NCBI RefSeq assembly: GCF_004118375.1
Contig: NZ_SDHX01000001.1
Coordinates: forward strand, 248,001-312,000
DNA from: Oleiharenicola lentus
GTDB taxonomy: Bacteria > Verrucomicrobiota > Verrucomicrobiia > Opitutales > Opitutaceae
Length of the DNA stretch: 64,000 nucleotides
Reading direction: 5' to 3'
Below the pieces are notes generated by a model, which was not told the origin of the DNA, searched no databases, and saw only the letters and a list, made by a program, of their open reading frames with translations. Positions 36,081 through 44,277 of the stretch are shown here, one piece after another (within the stretch, counting starts at the first letter, position 1; each line of letters opens with the position of its first letter). The position numbers and the translations under genes are program-made.

Positions 36081-38978
36081 ATGAAATCTTTCCGCCAGCT
36101 TTGCCTGTTGTGGCCGCTGCTTCTCGCCTCGCTCGCCGCCCGCGAGACCGAAATCCGTCATCTCTCGGGCACCGGCCCGGAGAACGCCGTCAAATGGGAA
36201 TTCCTCTGCACGGGCGGACGCAACAGCGGCACCTGGACCACCATCCCCGTGCCTTCGTGCTGGGAGCAGCAGGGCTTTGGCACCTACAACTACGGCGTCA
36301 ATCACCGGCCGGGGCGCGACAAGCCCAACCCGCCGCCGCTCGCCGACGAGGAGGGCCACTACCGCCACACCTTTCGCGTGCCGGCGGAATGGCGCGACCG
36401 CGCCGTGCGCATTGTGTTCGACGGCGTGATGACCGACGCCGAGGTGAAGATCAACGGGCGCTCCGCCGGCCCTGTCCACCAGGGCTCGTTCTACCGCTTC
36501 CATCACGACATCACCGCGCTGCTGGATTTCGCCGGCGACAACCGCCTCGAAGTCGTCGTCCGCAAAAAATCCGCCAACGAGAGCGTCAACCGCGCCGAGC
36601 GCCTCGGCGACTACTGGCTCTTCGGCGGCATCTTCCGCCCGGTGTGGCTCGAGGCCCGTCCGCGCGACGCCATCGAGTGGACCGGCATCGATGCGCGGGC
36701 CGACGGCACGTTCACGGCCGACATCCACCTCGGCGCACCTGCCGCGAAAGCCGGGCGCGTGACCGCCGTCGTCACCGACCTCGCCGGACGTGAGTTGGGG
36801 TCTCCGCTTACCGCTGACTTTGCCGCTGGAGCGACCAAGGCCACCGTCACCGGTCGCTTTGCCAACCCCGCGCTCTGGACCGCCGAGACGCCGAACCTGC
36901 ACCGCGCGAAATTCACGCTGGCGCTTGAGTCCGCCAAGGTGGAGCCCGCGCTCCGCGCGGGCTTGGTCGATAACCACACCGTCACCGAACGCTTCGGCTT
37001 CCGCACTTTCGAGGTTCGGCCCAATGACGGCCTCTACCTCAACGGCGCGAAGATCATCCTCAAGGGCGTCAACCGCCACTGCTTCAATCCCGACACCGGC
37101 CGCACCATTTCCCGTGCCCAGAGCTACGCCGATGCGCGCCTGATCAGGGAGATGAACATGAACGCCGTGCGGATGTCGCACTACCAGCCCGACAAGCACT
37201 TCCTCGAGGCCTGCGACGAGCTCGGCCTCTACGTGCTGAACGAGCTCGCCGGCTGGCAGGGCTTCTACGACACGCCGACCGGCACGCGCCTCATCGGCCA
37301 GCTCGTGCGCCGCGACGTAAACCACCCGAGCATTCTGTTTTGGGACAACGGCAACGAGGGCGGCTGGAATACCGAGGTGGACGGAGAGTTTGCGAAATGG
37401 GACATCCAGCGGCGCCCCGTGCTGCACCCGTGGGCGAAGTTCAGCGACGTGGACACCGACCACTACGAGCCGTGGGACTCGCACGTGAAGAAGAGCGCCG
37501 GCCCGATGATTTATCTGCCCACGGAGTTCCTGCACGGCCTCTACGACGGCGGCATCGGCGCCGGCCTGCGCGACTACTGGGACGAGATGATGAAGCACCC
37601 GACCGTCGCCGGCGGTTTCTTCTGGGTCTTCGCCGACGAAGGCGTCGCCCGCGCCGACCAGGGCGGTCGCATCGACAACGCCGGCAACTACGCCCCCGAC
37701 GGCATCGTCGGCCCCCACGGCGAGAGGGAAGGCAGCTTCTACACCGTGAAGGAAATCTGGTCGCCGGTTCAGGTCGAGATGCAGGGGAGTAACTTCGAGG
37801 CCATCACCTTGAAGCTGAAGAACGATTACGCCTTCACCAACCTCAAGGACTGCACGTTCATCTGGAAACACGTGCGCCTGCCGACAGCGGGCGAGCCGGG
37901 AGAGGGGAGGACCTTCACGCAAGGAGCGCAGAAAGGACCGGACGTGCCACCCGGCGGCACCGGGGAGCTGACCATCTCCTTCGAGCACGAGGATCTTGAT
38001 CGAAACAACCGGCTGTATGTTACCCTGGTCGATCCGAAGGGCCGTGAAGTGCTCACAGTTTCGGGATTCACCGGCCTCCGTGCGTTCCATTCGCTGCCCC
38101 AGCCCCGCGCAAATTGGGCTGCCATGATGCGCGTTCCGGAGGAGAGCCTTCCTCCCGATCCGGTGAAGGAAACTCCGCGGGTCGAGGAGACGGCCGATGC
38201 CCTGATCGTGCAGGCGCGTGCGTCGCAGTTCACGTTCTCGAAGACCACGGGTCGCCTGGTTGCTACCACCGTAGACGGTCATGACTGGTCGTTCCTCACC
38301 GGCCCGACCTTGCTGGGGTTGAAGCGCCAGGACCGTTCGTTCGTTCCCATCGCTCCCGAGCCGACACTGATGTCCGTCAAACATGATCTGAGCACCTTTT
38401 ACGGAACCGCGAGCATCACGGCCACCTACGAGAATCCCCGGATGACCTTGCACTGGTTTGTCGGTCTCGAGGGGAAGGTAACGCTGAATTATTGGATGAA
38501 TGTCCAGGGTGAGCTCGACGTCCTCGGCTTGCGCTTCGACCTGCCTGAGCACGTTCTGAAATCCAAACGCTGGCTTGGCTACGGGCCCTATCGCGTCTGG
38601 CGCAACCGGATGGAAGGCGGGCAATACGGCGTGCACGAGGTGGCCTTCAACGACGCAACACCGGGCGAGAGCTACGCCTACCCGGAGTTCAAGGGCTACT
38701 TCCGCGACTGGGAATGGATCACTCTGGAGACGAGCGCTGGGCGACTATCCGTTTCTCATGAGAACAGTGAATCGTCCCCCTTCTTCGGCCTCGGCAAACC
38801 GCGCGACGGCGTGAACGGCCTGCTCAACCTGCCCGATGTCGGGCTCAGCTTCCTCGAGATCATCCCCGCCATGCGGAACAAATTCCACACCACCGACCAG
38901 CTCGGCCCGCAGTCGGCCACCCCGGTGGTGAAAGACAGCCACTCCGGCACCGTAATCTTCCGCTTCAGTCCCCCGTGA
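36081..38978 (+). CDS. Glycoside hydrolase family 2 (beta-galactosidase-like)
   Basis: Predicted exported retaining glycosidase of 965 residues. A signal peptide (ends near LASLAAR) precedes a sugar-binding jelly roll (DGVMTDAEVKINGRSAG), an immunoglobulin-like domain and a TIM barrel with NRHCFNPDTGRTISRAQSYA. The catalytic acid/base is Glu426 in DNGNEGGWN and the likely nucleophile is Glu482 in LPTEFLHG. A long C-terminal extension follows. Activity on beta-galactosides or beta-glucuronides is possible; galactan side chains fit the locus. The dispersed VEPALRAGL element lies in frame near residues 287-295. The stop overlaps the GTG start of the next gene. Confidence 0.88.
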   Translation: MKSFRQLCLLWPLLLASLAARETEIRHLSGTGPENAVKWEFLCTGGRNSGTWTTIPVPSCWEQQGFGTYNYGVNHRPGRDKPNPPPLADEEGHYRHTFRVPAEWRDRAVRIVFDGVMTDAEVKINGRSAGPVHQGSFYRFHHDITALLDFAGDNRLEVVVRKKSANESVNRAERLGDYWLFGGIFRPVWLEARPRDAIEWTGIDARADGTFTADIHLGAPAAKAGRVTAVVTDLAGRELGSPLTADFAAGATKATVTGRFANPALWTAETPNLHRAKFTLALESAKVEPALRAGLVDNHTVTERFGFRTFEVRPNDGLYLNGAKIILKGVNRHCFNPDTGRTISRAQSYADARLIREMNMNAVRMSHYQPDKHFLEACDELGLYVLNELAGWQGFYDTPTGTRLIGQLVRRDVNHPSILFWDNGNEGGWNTEVDGEFAKWDIQRRPVLHPWAKFSDVDTDHYEPWDSHVKKSAGPMIYLPTEFLHGLYDGGIGAGLRDYWDEMMKHPTVAGGFFWVFADEGVARADQGGRIDNAGNYAPDGIVGPHGEREGSFYTVKEIWSPVQVEMQGSNFEAITLKLKNDYAFTNLKDCTFIWKHVRLPTAGEPGEGRTFTQGAQKGPDVPPGGTGELTISFEHEDLDRNNRLYVTLVDPKGREVLTVSGFTGLRAFHSLPQPRANWAAMMRVPEESLPPDPVKETPRVEETADALIVQARASQFTFSKTTGRLVATTVDGHDWSFLTGPTLLGLKRQDRSFVPIAPEPTLMSVKHDLSTFYGTASITATYENPRMTLHWFVGLEGKVTLNYWMNVQGELDVLGLRFDLPEHVLKSKRWLGYGPYRVWRNRMEGGQYGVHEVAFNDATPGESYAYPEFKGYFRDWEWITLETSAGRLSVSHENSESSPFFGLGKPRDGVNGLLNLPDVGLSFLEIIPAMRNKFHTTDQLGPQSATPVVKDSHSGTVIFRFSPP
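36939..36964. repeat. In-frame VEPALRAGL element inside GH2 gene
   Basis: The hairpin AGCCCGCGCTCCGCGCGGGC is identical to part of the element inside the DUF2264 gene (11716-11768) and is read in the same frame, giving the same nonapeptide in an unrelated protein. Confidence 0.8.
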
Positions 38979-41900
38979 CCGTGCCCCGAGCCAGTTGTAA
39001 CGTATTATATTACAAACCGGCTTGGGTGCTGGTGCTGGGGTTGCTGGTCCTCTCTCCGTTGCCGGCCCAAATCCCCTCGGCGCAGACGCTGTGGCCGAAT
39101 CTGACGGACAACATCGAGCGCCCGCTGCGCTACACGCCGGACGGGGAGGACTTCGTCATCACCAACGGCGGCGAGTTTTTCAACCGCCCGCTCTACGGCG
39201 GCAACACGGCCTTCCGTGTGGACGCGGGCGACCGCCCGGAGTTCGTCCTCTACCTGCCCGGCCGCGGCGGGAACCTGCGCCTCGGCCTGCATTCCGCTTC
39301 CGGCACGAAATGGTTGCACGACGCCGCGGCCATCGAGGCGCGCTACCGACCCGGCGGCATGCTCTACACCATCCGCGATCCGCTCCTCGGCGACGGCACG
39401 CTGCATGTGGCCGCCTACGCCACCGTGGCGACCGAAGCCCTGATCCTGCGCGCCGAAGCTGTGGACGTTCCCGCGGGGCTCGAACTCATCTGGGCCTACG
39501 GTGGCGTGAACGGCCAGCGCGGCCGGCGCGACGGCGACATCGGCACCGAAACTGTGCCCATCTCCGAGTGGTTCCAGCTCAAGCCGGAGTTCTGCGCGGG
39601 CAACCGTTTCCAAACGGATGGCGACGGCTTCATCCTTGTGGCCGGGCTGCCGCGCAACCAGACGGCCACCATCCGCGGCGTCGTGCCCGCGGGCACCGCG
39701 ATGCGGACGGGCGATGCCGCCCTCTGGGACGCCCCCGGTTCCTTGCTGACGGCCGTCCACGCCCGCGCCCCGGACCATGAGGTTCTCACCGGTCGCGTTG
39801 CCCTCGTCGCCGGCACGCCTCTCTACCTCGCCCTCCAGCGCACGGATGCCGCATCCGCGACCGAACTCGACACCTACCGTGAAGTCCGGGTGGAGCGTGC
39901 TGACCCCGGTGAACCACGTTCGGAGCAACGCGCCGCAAGCACGGCGCTTCAGCGTGACGACCTGCCGGCTCTCTTTGCCGCCACCGAGGCGCATTTCGCC
40001 CAGCTCCGCGGCCAGGTGAAGGTCGTCACGCCCGATCCCTATCTCAACGCCGCCGTCGGCGCGCTCAACGTCGCCGCCGACGCCGTGTGGGACGAGCTGC
40101 AGGGCGCCGTGATGCACGGCGCCATCGCCTGGCGCTCCAAGCTCCTTGGCTGGCGCGGTCCCTATGCGATGGACGCCCTCGGCTGGCACGACCGCGCGCG
40201 CCGGCACCTCGCCTATTGGGCGACGCGCCAGAACACCGACCCGATTCCCGACAAATTCCCGCCGCCCGAACCGGAGACCAACCTCGCCCGCAGCCGGCGC
40301 GCCCTCCACAGCAACGGCAATCTCTCCGCCAGCCACTACGACATGAACCTCGTCTATATTGACGCGCTGTTCCGTCACCTGCTGTGGACCGGCGACCTCG
40401 CCTTCGCTCGCGAGGTCTGGCCCGTGATCGAGCGCCACCTCGCGTGGGAGCGCCGCCTGTTCCGGCGCGAGTTCGAGGTGAACGGCGAGAAGCTCCCGCT
40501 CTACGAGGCCTACGCCGCCATCTGGGCGAGCGACGACCTGCAATACCACGGCGGCGGCACAGCCCACGCCTCGGCCTATAATTACTGGCACAATTATATG
40601 GCCTCACGCTTGGCACGGAAACTCGGCTTGGATTCCACTCCCTATGAACGCGAAGCTTATCTCATCGCTCGCGGCATGCGCGAGCTGCTCTGGACCGGCA
40701 CGCATTTTGCGGAATTCAAGGACTACCTAGGTCGTCAGCTTGTGCATCCGAGCGCGGGCCTGTGGACCTTCTATCACACGATGGATGCCGGAATTCCCAG
40801 CGAAGAATGGGCGTCGCTCATGGCTGGTCAGTTGCCGCCTGCAATCCCAGTGCGTGGTCCTGCGGTGCCGACGGATCGTGCCTATGCCGTCCATGCATCG
40901 AGCGATTGGTTGCCCTACACGTGGTCGCTCAACAACGTGGTCATGGGCGAAAATATCCACACCGCCCTCGGACTCTGGCGGGCGGGAAAGCCGGAAGAAG
41001 CCTTCACCCTCGCCAAAGGCGCGCTCCTCGTCTCGATGTTCATGGGCGTCTGCCCGGGCAACGTCGGCTCGATGAACTATCTCGATGTCTATCGTCGTGA
41101 GTCCCAGCGCGATTTCGCAGACGGAAACGGAGTAACCGCGCGAGCGATCATAGAGGGCTTGTTCGGTCTCCGACCAGACGGGTTGGCCCGGCGCTTGCTG
41201 ATTACGCCAGGGTTTCCGGAAGCATGGGACCAAGCTGTGATCAACCATCCGGCCGCGAGCATAACATTTGCCAGACATGGAGCTAAGGACGTCTATGAAA
41301 TCAAGGTAGCCGCAGAGCAATTCGACCAATGGATGCTGGAGTTACCTTCTCGAGGACAGTCGTGTCGATTGACAGTTGAAGGTGGAAATTCAGAACGGCC
41401 TTTCAGTTACACACCTCCTGAAATGCCGAAGGTCCTTTCGTTGGGTGCTTCGACACGGCTGCCTGCCCGAGTGACGATCGAATGGATAGGCACGAATGGC
41501 GGCTTGGCTCATATGGTCCAGGCGAACGCCGGCCGGCTAAAAAATCTGCCCGTGTCCGATTCTGCTGCTGGAAAATACATTGGGGAACCGTATAGCTTGT
41601 CTGACTTTTTCAACGACCGCGTCACCGAGATATTCAGGTCCGGCAAATACGTCTCGCCGCGCTCGCCTTTCGTGTCGCTGGCGATTCCATCGCAGGGCAT
41701 CGGGGCGTGGGCGGGGCACGTCAACGCCACCGCCGAGATCGACGACACCGGGCTGCGCGCGGCGTCCGCGGCCGGTGGCGGGAAGATTACGCTGCCCAAC
41801 GGCGTGCCCTTCGCCACGCCCGGCCCGGGTGATGCGGCCAACATTCTCTTCGTTTCGCAGTGGGACAACTATCCCGATGAAGCCACGGTGCCGCTTTCCG

Positions 41901-42301
41901 GCAAGGCCCGGCAGGTGCAGCTGCTCATGGCGGGTTCGACCAACGCCATGCAGAGCCGCCTCGACAACGGCGAGGTCGTCGTGACCTACACCGACGGGAC
42001 GACCACGCGTCTCGCCCTGCGCAACCCCGAGACCTGGTGGCCGATCGAGCAGGACTATTTCATCGACGATTACCAGTTCCGCGTGGCCGCGCCGCTGCCG
42101 ACGCGCGTAAACCTCAAGACCGGCGAGGTGCGCGTGCTCGACCACCAAACGTTCAAGGGCCAGGGCAGGGTGATTCCCGGCGGCGCGGCTACGGTGTTGG
42201 CACTCGAACTTGATCCCAACAAAGAGCTGCATTCACTCACCGTGCGCGCCCTCGCCAACGAGGTCGTCATCGGTCTGATGGCTGCCACGCTGGTGCGATG
42301 A
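38975..42301 (+). CDS. DUF4450-containing six-hairpin glycosidase-like protein
   Basis: Predicted exported protein of 1108 residues. After a hydrophobic leader (WVLVLGLLVLSPLPA) the N-terminal beta region contains RPLRYTPDGEDFVITNGGEF, typical of DUF4450. The middle has an alpha/alpha six-hairpin barrel pattern (GWRGPYAMDALGWHDRARRH, LYEAYAAIWASDDLQYHGGG). The C-terminus is beta-rich. Homologues occur in pectin loci; no activity has been assigned here. The GTG start overlaps the GH2 stop by 4 bp, indicating coupling. The segment 41221-41640 has markedly lower G+C (about half, hand count) than its flanks, suggesting local recombination. Confidence 0.8.
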   Translation: MTVPRASCNVLYYKPAWVLVLGLLVLSPLPAQIPSAQTLWPNLTDNIERPLRYTPDGEDFVITNGGEFFNRPLYGGNTAFRVDAGDRPEFVLYLPGRGGNLRLGLHSASGTKWLHDAAAIEARYRPGGMLYTIRDPLLGDGTLHVAAYATVATEALILRAEAVDVPAGLELIWAYGGVNGQRGRRDGDIGTETVPISEWFQLKPEFCAGNRFQTDGDGFILVAGLPRNQTATIRGVVPAGTAMRTGDAALWDAPGSLLTAVHARAPDHEVLTGRVALVAGTPLYLALQRTDAASATELDTYREVRVERADPGEPRSEQRAASTALQRDDLPALFAATEAHFAQLRGQVKVVTPDPYLNAAVGALNVAADAVWDELQGAVMHGAIAWRSKLLGWRGPYAMDALGWHDRARRHLAYWATRQNTDPIPDKFPPPEPETNLARSRRALHSNGNLSASHYDMNLVYIDALFRHLLWTGDLAFAREVWPVIERHLAWERRLFRREFEVNGEKLPLYEAYAAIWASDDLQYHGGGTAHASAYNYWHNYMASRLARKLGLDSTPYEREAYLIARGMRELLWTGTHFAEFKDYLGRQLVHPSAGLWTFYHTMDAGIPSEEWASLMAGQLPPAIPVRGPAVPTDRAYAVHASSDWLPYTWSLNNVVMGENIHTALGLWRAGKPEEAFTLAKGALLVSMFMGVCPGNVGSMNYLDVYRRESQRDFADGNGVTARAIIEGLFGLRPDGLARRLLITPGFPEAWDQAVINHPAASITFARHGAKDVYEIKVAAEQFDQWMLELPSRGQSCRLTVEGGNSERPFSYTPPEMPKVLSLGASTRLPARVTIEWIGTNGGLAHMVQANAGRLKNLPVSDSAAGKYIGEPYSLSDFFNDRVTEIFRSGKYVSPRSPFVSLAIPSQGIGAWAGHVNATAEIDDTGLRAASAAGGGKITLPNGVPFATPGPGDAANILFVSQWDNYPDEATVPLSGKARQVQLLMAGSTNAMQSRLDNGEVVVTYTDGTTTRLALRNPETWWPIEQDYFIDDYQFRVAAPLPTRVNLKTGEVRVLDHQTFKGQGRVIPGGAATVLALELDPNKELHSLTVRALANEVVIGLMAATLVR

Positions 42302-42331
42302 GCCGAACGATGAACATGAAATACCCTATAC

Positions 42332-42455
42332 CTGTCATCCTGAGCGGAGCGAAGGATCCAAGGGAAGCGACGCTCCCCCTGTTTGCTACGAACATCCTGC
42401 TGGATTTGAGCCCTGTCGCCTTCGGCTCGGTAACTTCGCTGCGCTCAGAATGACA
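42332..42455. repeat. REP-like palindrome copy D with long spacer
   Basis: The left arm TCATCCTGAGCGGAGCGAAG and right arm CTTCGCTGCGCTCAGAATGA are separated by about 77 bases, much longer than in the other copies. It fills the gap between the DUF4450 and GH43 genes; nothing else is seen there. Confidence 0.75.
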
Positions 42456-42466
42456 CGCCACTAAAC

Positions 42467-43444
42467 ATGAGAACTTCACGTTTCCTTGTCCTCCTCCTCA
42501 CACTCACCGGTTCCGCCTTGGCGTCGGACACCGCCTACCTCTTCACGTATTTCACGCGCAACGGCCAGGACGGTCTGCACCTCGCCTGGTCGGAGGACGG
42601 CTACAAGTGGGAGTTGCTGAACGAGGGCCGCAGCTTCCTTGCGCCCAAGATCGGCTCGAAGGAGCAGCTCATGCGCGACCCCTGCGTGGTGCGCGGGCCC
42701 GACGGCACTTACCACATGGTGTGGACCTCCGGCTGGTGGGAAAAGGGCATCGGCTACGCCTCGACCAAGGATTTCATCACCTGGTCCGAACAGAAGGAAA
42801 TCCCCGTCATGGCCCACGAGCCCACCGCGCGGAACAGCTGGGCGCCGGAGGTCATCTGGGACGACAAGCGGGGCGAGTTCGTCATCTTCTGGGCCACGAC
42901 CATTCCCGGCCGCTTTCCCCATTCGCTCGAGACCTCGGAGGACCAGCTTAACCACCGCATGTATTGCACGACGACGAAGGACTTCGTGACCTTCACGCCA
43001 ACGGAACTCTTCTACGACGCCGGCTTCAACTGCATCGACGCCACCTTCCTGCAGGCGGACGGCAAGCAGTGGATCATCATCAAGGACGAGACCAAGTTCC
43101 CGGCGCCCGCCAAAAACCTCCGTCTCGCCACCGCCGAAAGCGTGCGCGGTCCCTTCGGTCACCTGGCCGCGCCCTTCACCCCGCCCGGTCTCTGGGTCGA
43201 GGGACCCACGGCCCTCAAGATTGGCGGGGACTATCTGGTCTATTTCGACGCCTACACGACCAAGCACTACCGCGTGATGCGCTCCCGCGACCTGCACACC
43301 TGGGAGGATGTGACCGCCCAGGCCAGTTTCCCCAACGAAGGCACGTCCGAGCGCATACGCCACGGCACCATCATCGCGGTGCCGCGCGCGCTTATCGAGA
43401 AACTGCGCTCGGCGGCACGCCCCGATGCACCCGGAAAGCCCTGA
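42467..43444 (+). CDS. GH43-like five-bladed beta-propeller glycosidase
   Basis: Predicted exported protein of 325 residues with a signal peptide ending near GSALAS. The propeller motifs are HLAWSEDGYKWELL, RDPCVVRGPDGTYHMVWTSG (70-89), NSWAPEVIWDD (123-133) and VEGPTALKIGGDYLVYFDAY. Conserved Asp and Glu in these blades fit the GH43/GH32 clan of arabinofuranosidases, xylosidases and galactosidases. Likely removes arabinose or galactose side groups from rhamnogalacturonan, but the exact subfamily is not certain. Its 3' end overlaps the convergent DUF6250 gene by 53 bp. Confidence 0.82.
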   Translation: MRTSRFLVLLLTLTGSALASDTAYLFTYFTRNGQDGLHLAWSEDGYKWELLNEGRSFLAPKIGSKEQLMRDPCVVRGPDGTYHMVWTSGWWEKGIGYASTKDFITWSEQKEIPVMAHEPTARNSWAPEVIWDDKRGEFVIFWATTIPGRFPHSLETSEDQLNHRMYCTTTKDFVTFTPTELFYDAGFNCIDATFLQADGKQWIIIKDETKFPAPAKNLRLATAESVRGPFGHLAAPFTPPGLWVEGPTALKIGGDYLVYFDAYTTKHYRVMRSRDLHTWEDVTAQASFPNEGTSERIRHGTIIAVPRALIEKLRSAARPDAPGKP

Positions 43445-44078
43445 TCTCGATCCGGCTGTCCACCGTGCGCAGGCCGAACCAGCCGCTGCGCAGCGGCTGG
43501 GGATCCGTCCAGTCGAACACCACCTCGCCATCGCGGATGAACTGCACGCGACCGTCCGCCCCGGCCACGAGGGTGATCTCATAGACGTGGTCCGGCTTCA
43601 GCAGGAATTCCGGTGCGGTGCGGTCGTGCTCGGGCAGCAGCGGCCTCGCTCCTGTACCAGCGTAGCGGCGGAAGCGCGTCGTCGAGTTCGTGTTGCCGCC
43701 GTAGCCCACGTAGTAGGTGCGCAGGCTGTCGTAGGTGGCGAATTTCCCCGTGCGCGTATGACCGGGACCGAACAGGTCGTCGGGTCGCGTGGGGTCGCTC
43801 GCCATCCAGAAACAGTTCAGGTCCGACACCCGCGCGGCCGACGAAACCTTCGCCCGGTAGCGGATCGTCACGGGAGCGGTCAGTGCCTCGCGGAACCACA
43901 CGGTGCAACCGCCTTTGTCCGCGATGGTGAGCACGCCGTCCGTCACGGTCACGCTGCCGCCGGGTTGCTGTTCGACGACCCACGCGGCGAGGCCGTTGCG
44001 GAAATCATCGCGAGGCAGCGGGTCCTCCGCTTGGAGGCAGCAGGGCAGCAGAGCGAGACAAACGAGCCATTTCCTCAT
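43392..44078 (-). CDS. DUF6250-family secreted protein
   Basis: Predicted exported protein of 228 residues with a signal peptide MRKWLVCLALLPCCLQA, possibly a lipoprotein-like leader given the paired Cys. The beta-sandwich body contains CFWMASDPTRPDDLFG, YYVGYGGNTNSTTRFRRY and FLLKPDHVYEITLVAG, the concanavalin-like pattern of DUF6250. Such proteins occur in pectin and rhamnogalacturonan loci with unknown function; a binding or hydrolase role is possible. It reads against the GH43 gene with overlapping 3' ends and is divergent from the tandem esterase. The ATG at 44078 is chosen for the signal peptide. Confidence 0.8.
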   Translation of the reverse strand: MRKWLVCLALLPCCLQAEDPLPRDDFRNGLAAWVVEQQPGGSVTVTDGVLTIADKGGCTVWFREALTAPVTIRYRAKVSSAARVSDLNCFWMASDPTRPDDLFGPGHTRTGKFATYDSLRTYYVGYGGNTNSTTRFRRYAGTGARPLLPEHDRTAPEFLLKPDHVYEITLVAGADGRVQFIRDGEVVFDWTDPQPLRSGWFGLRTVDSRIEIRAFRVHRGVPPSAVSR

Positions 44079-44171
44079 GCCAAAAGAGTGGCCACAAAAA
44101 GGCGCAAAAACACACAAAAAGAATGCGGATCGTTTTTGTGGTTGGGCGGGCGACGCCGTTCCACGACCGGA

Positions 44172-44247
44172 GTAGCCGCGCTTGAGCCGCAGGCGAAAGC
44201 GCGGTCCGTGAGACACCACGTTGTCGCTACGCTCCAACCCGGCTACA
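44172..44247. repeat. GTAGCCGCGCTTGAGCC palindromic repeat
   Basis: Arms GTAGCCGCGC and CGGCTAC with inner GAAAGCGCGG and CACGTTGTCGC. It matches the copy at 52721-52806 over most of its length and lies in the divergent gap between DUF6250 and the esterase. Confidence 0.7.
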
Positions 44248-44277
44248 GTTATTAAGAAACAATCTCCGACCCCTCCG

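Noticed and set aside
35709-38636. Minus-strand open frame of about 975 codons opposite GH2
   Set aside because: Same GC-bias effect; no recognisable family, and GH2 catalytic motifs lie on the other strand.
38995-39015. TTGTAA...TTACAA inverted pair with an AT-rich centre near the DUF4450 start
   Set aside because: It lies inside the coding region, after the coupled GTG start. It could be an internal promoter or operator, but there is no second copy or supporting context.
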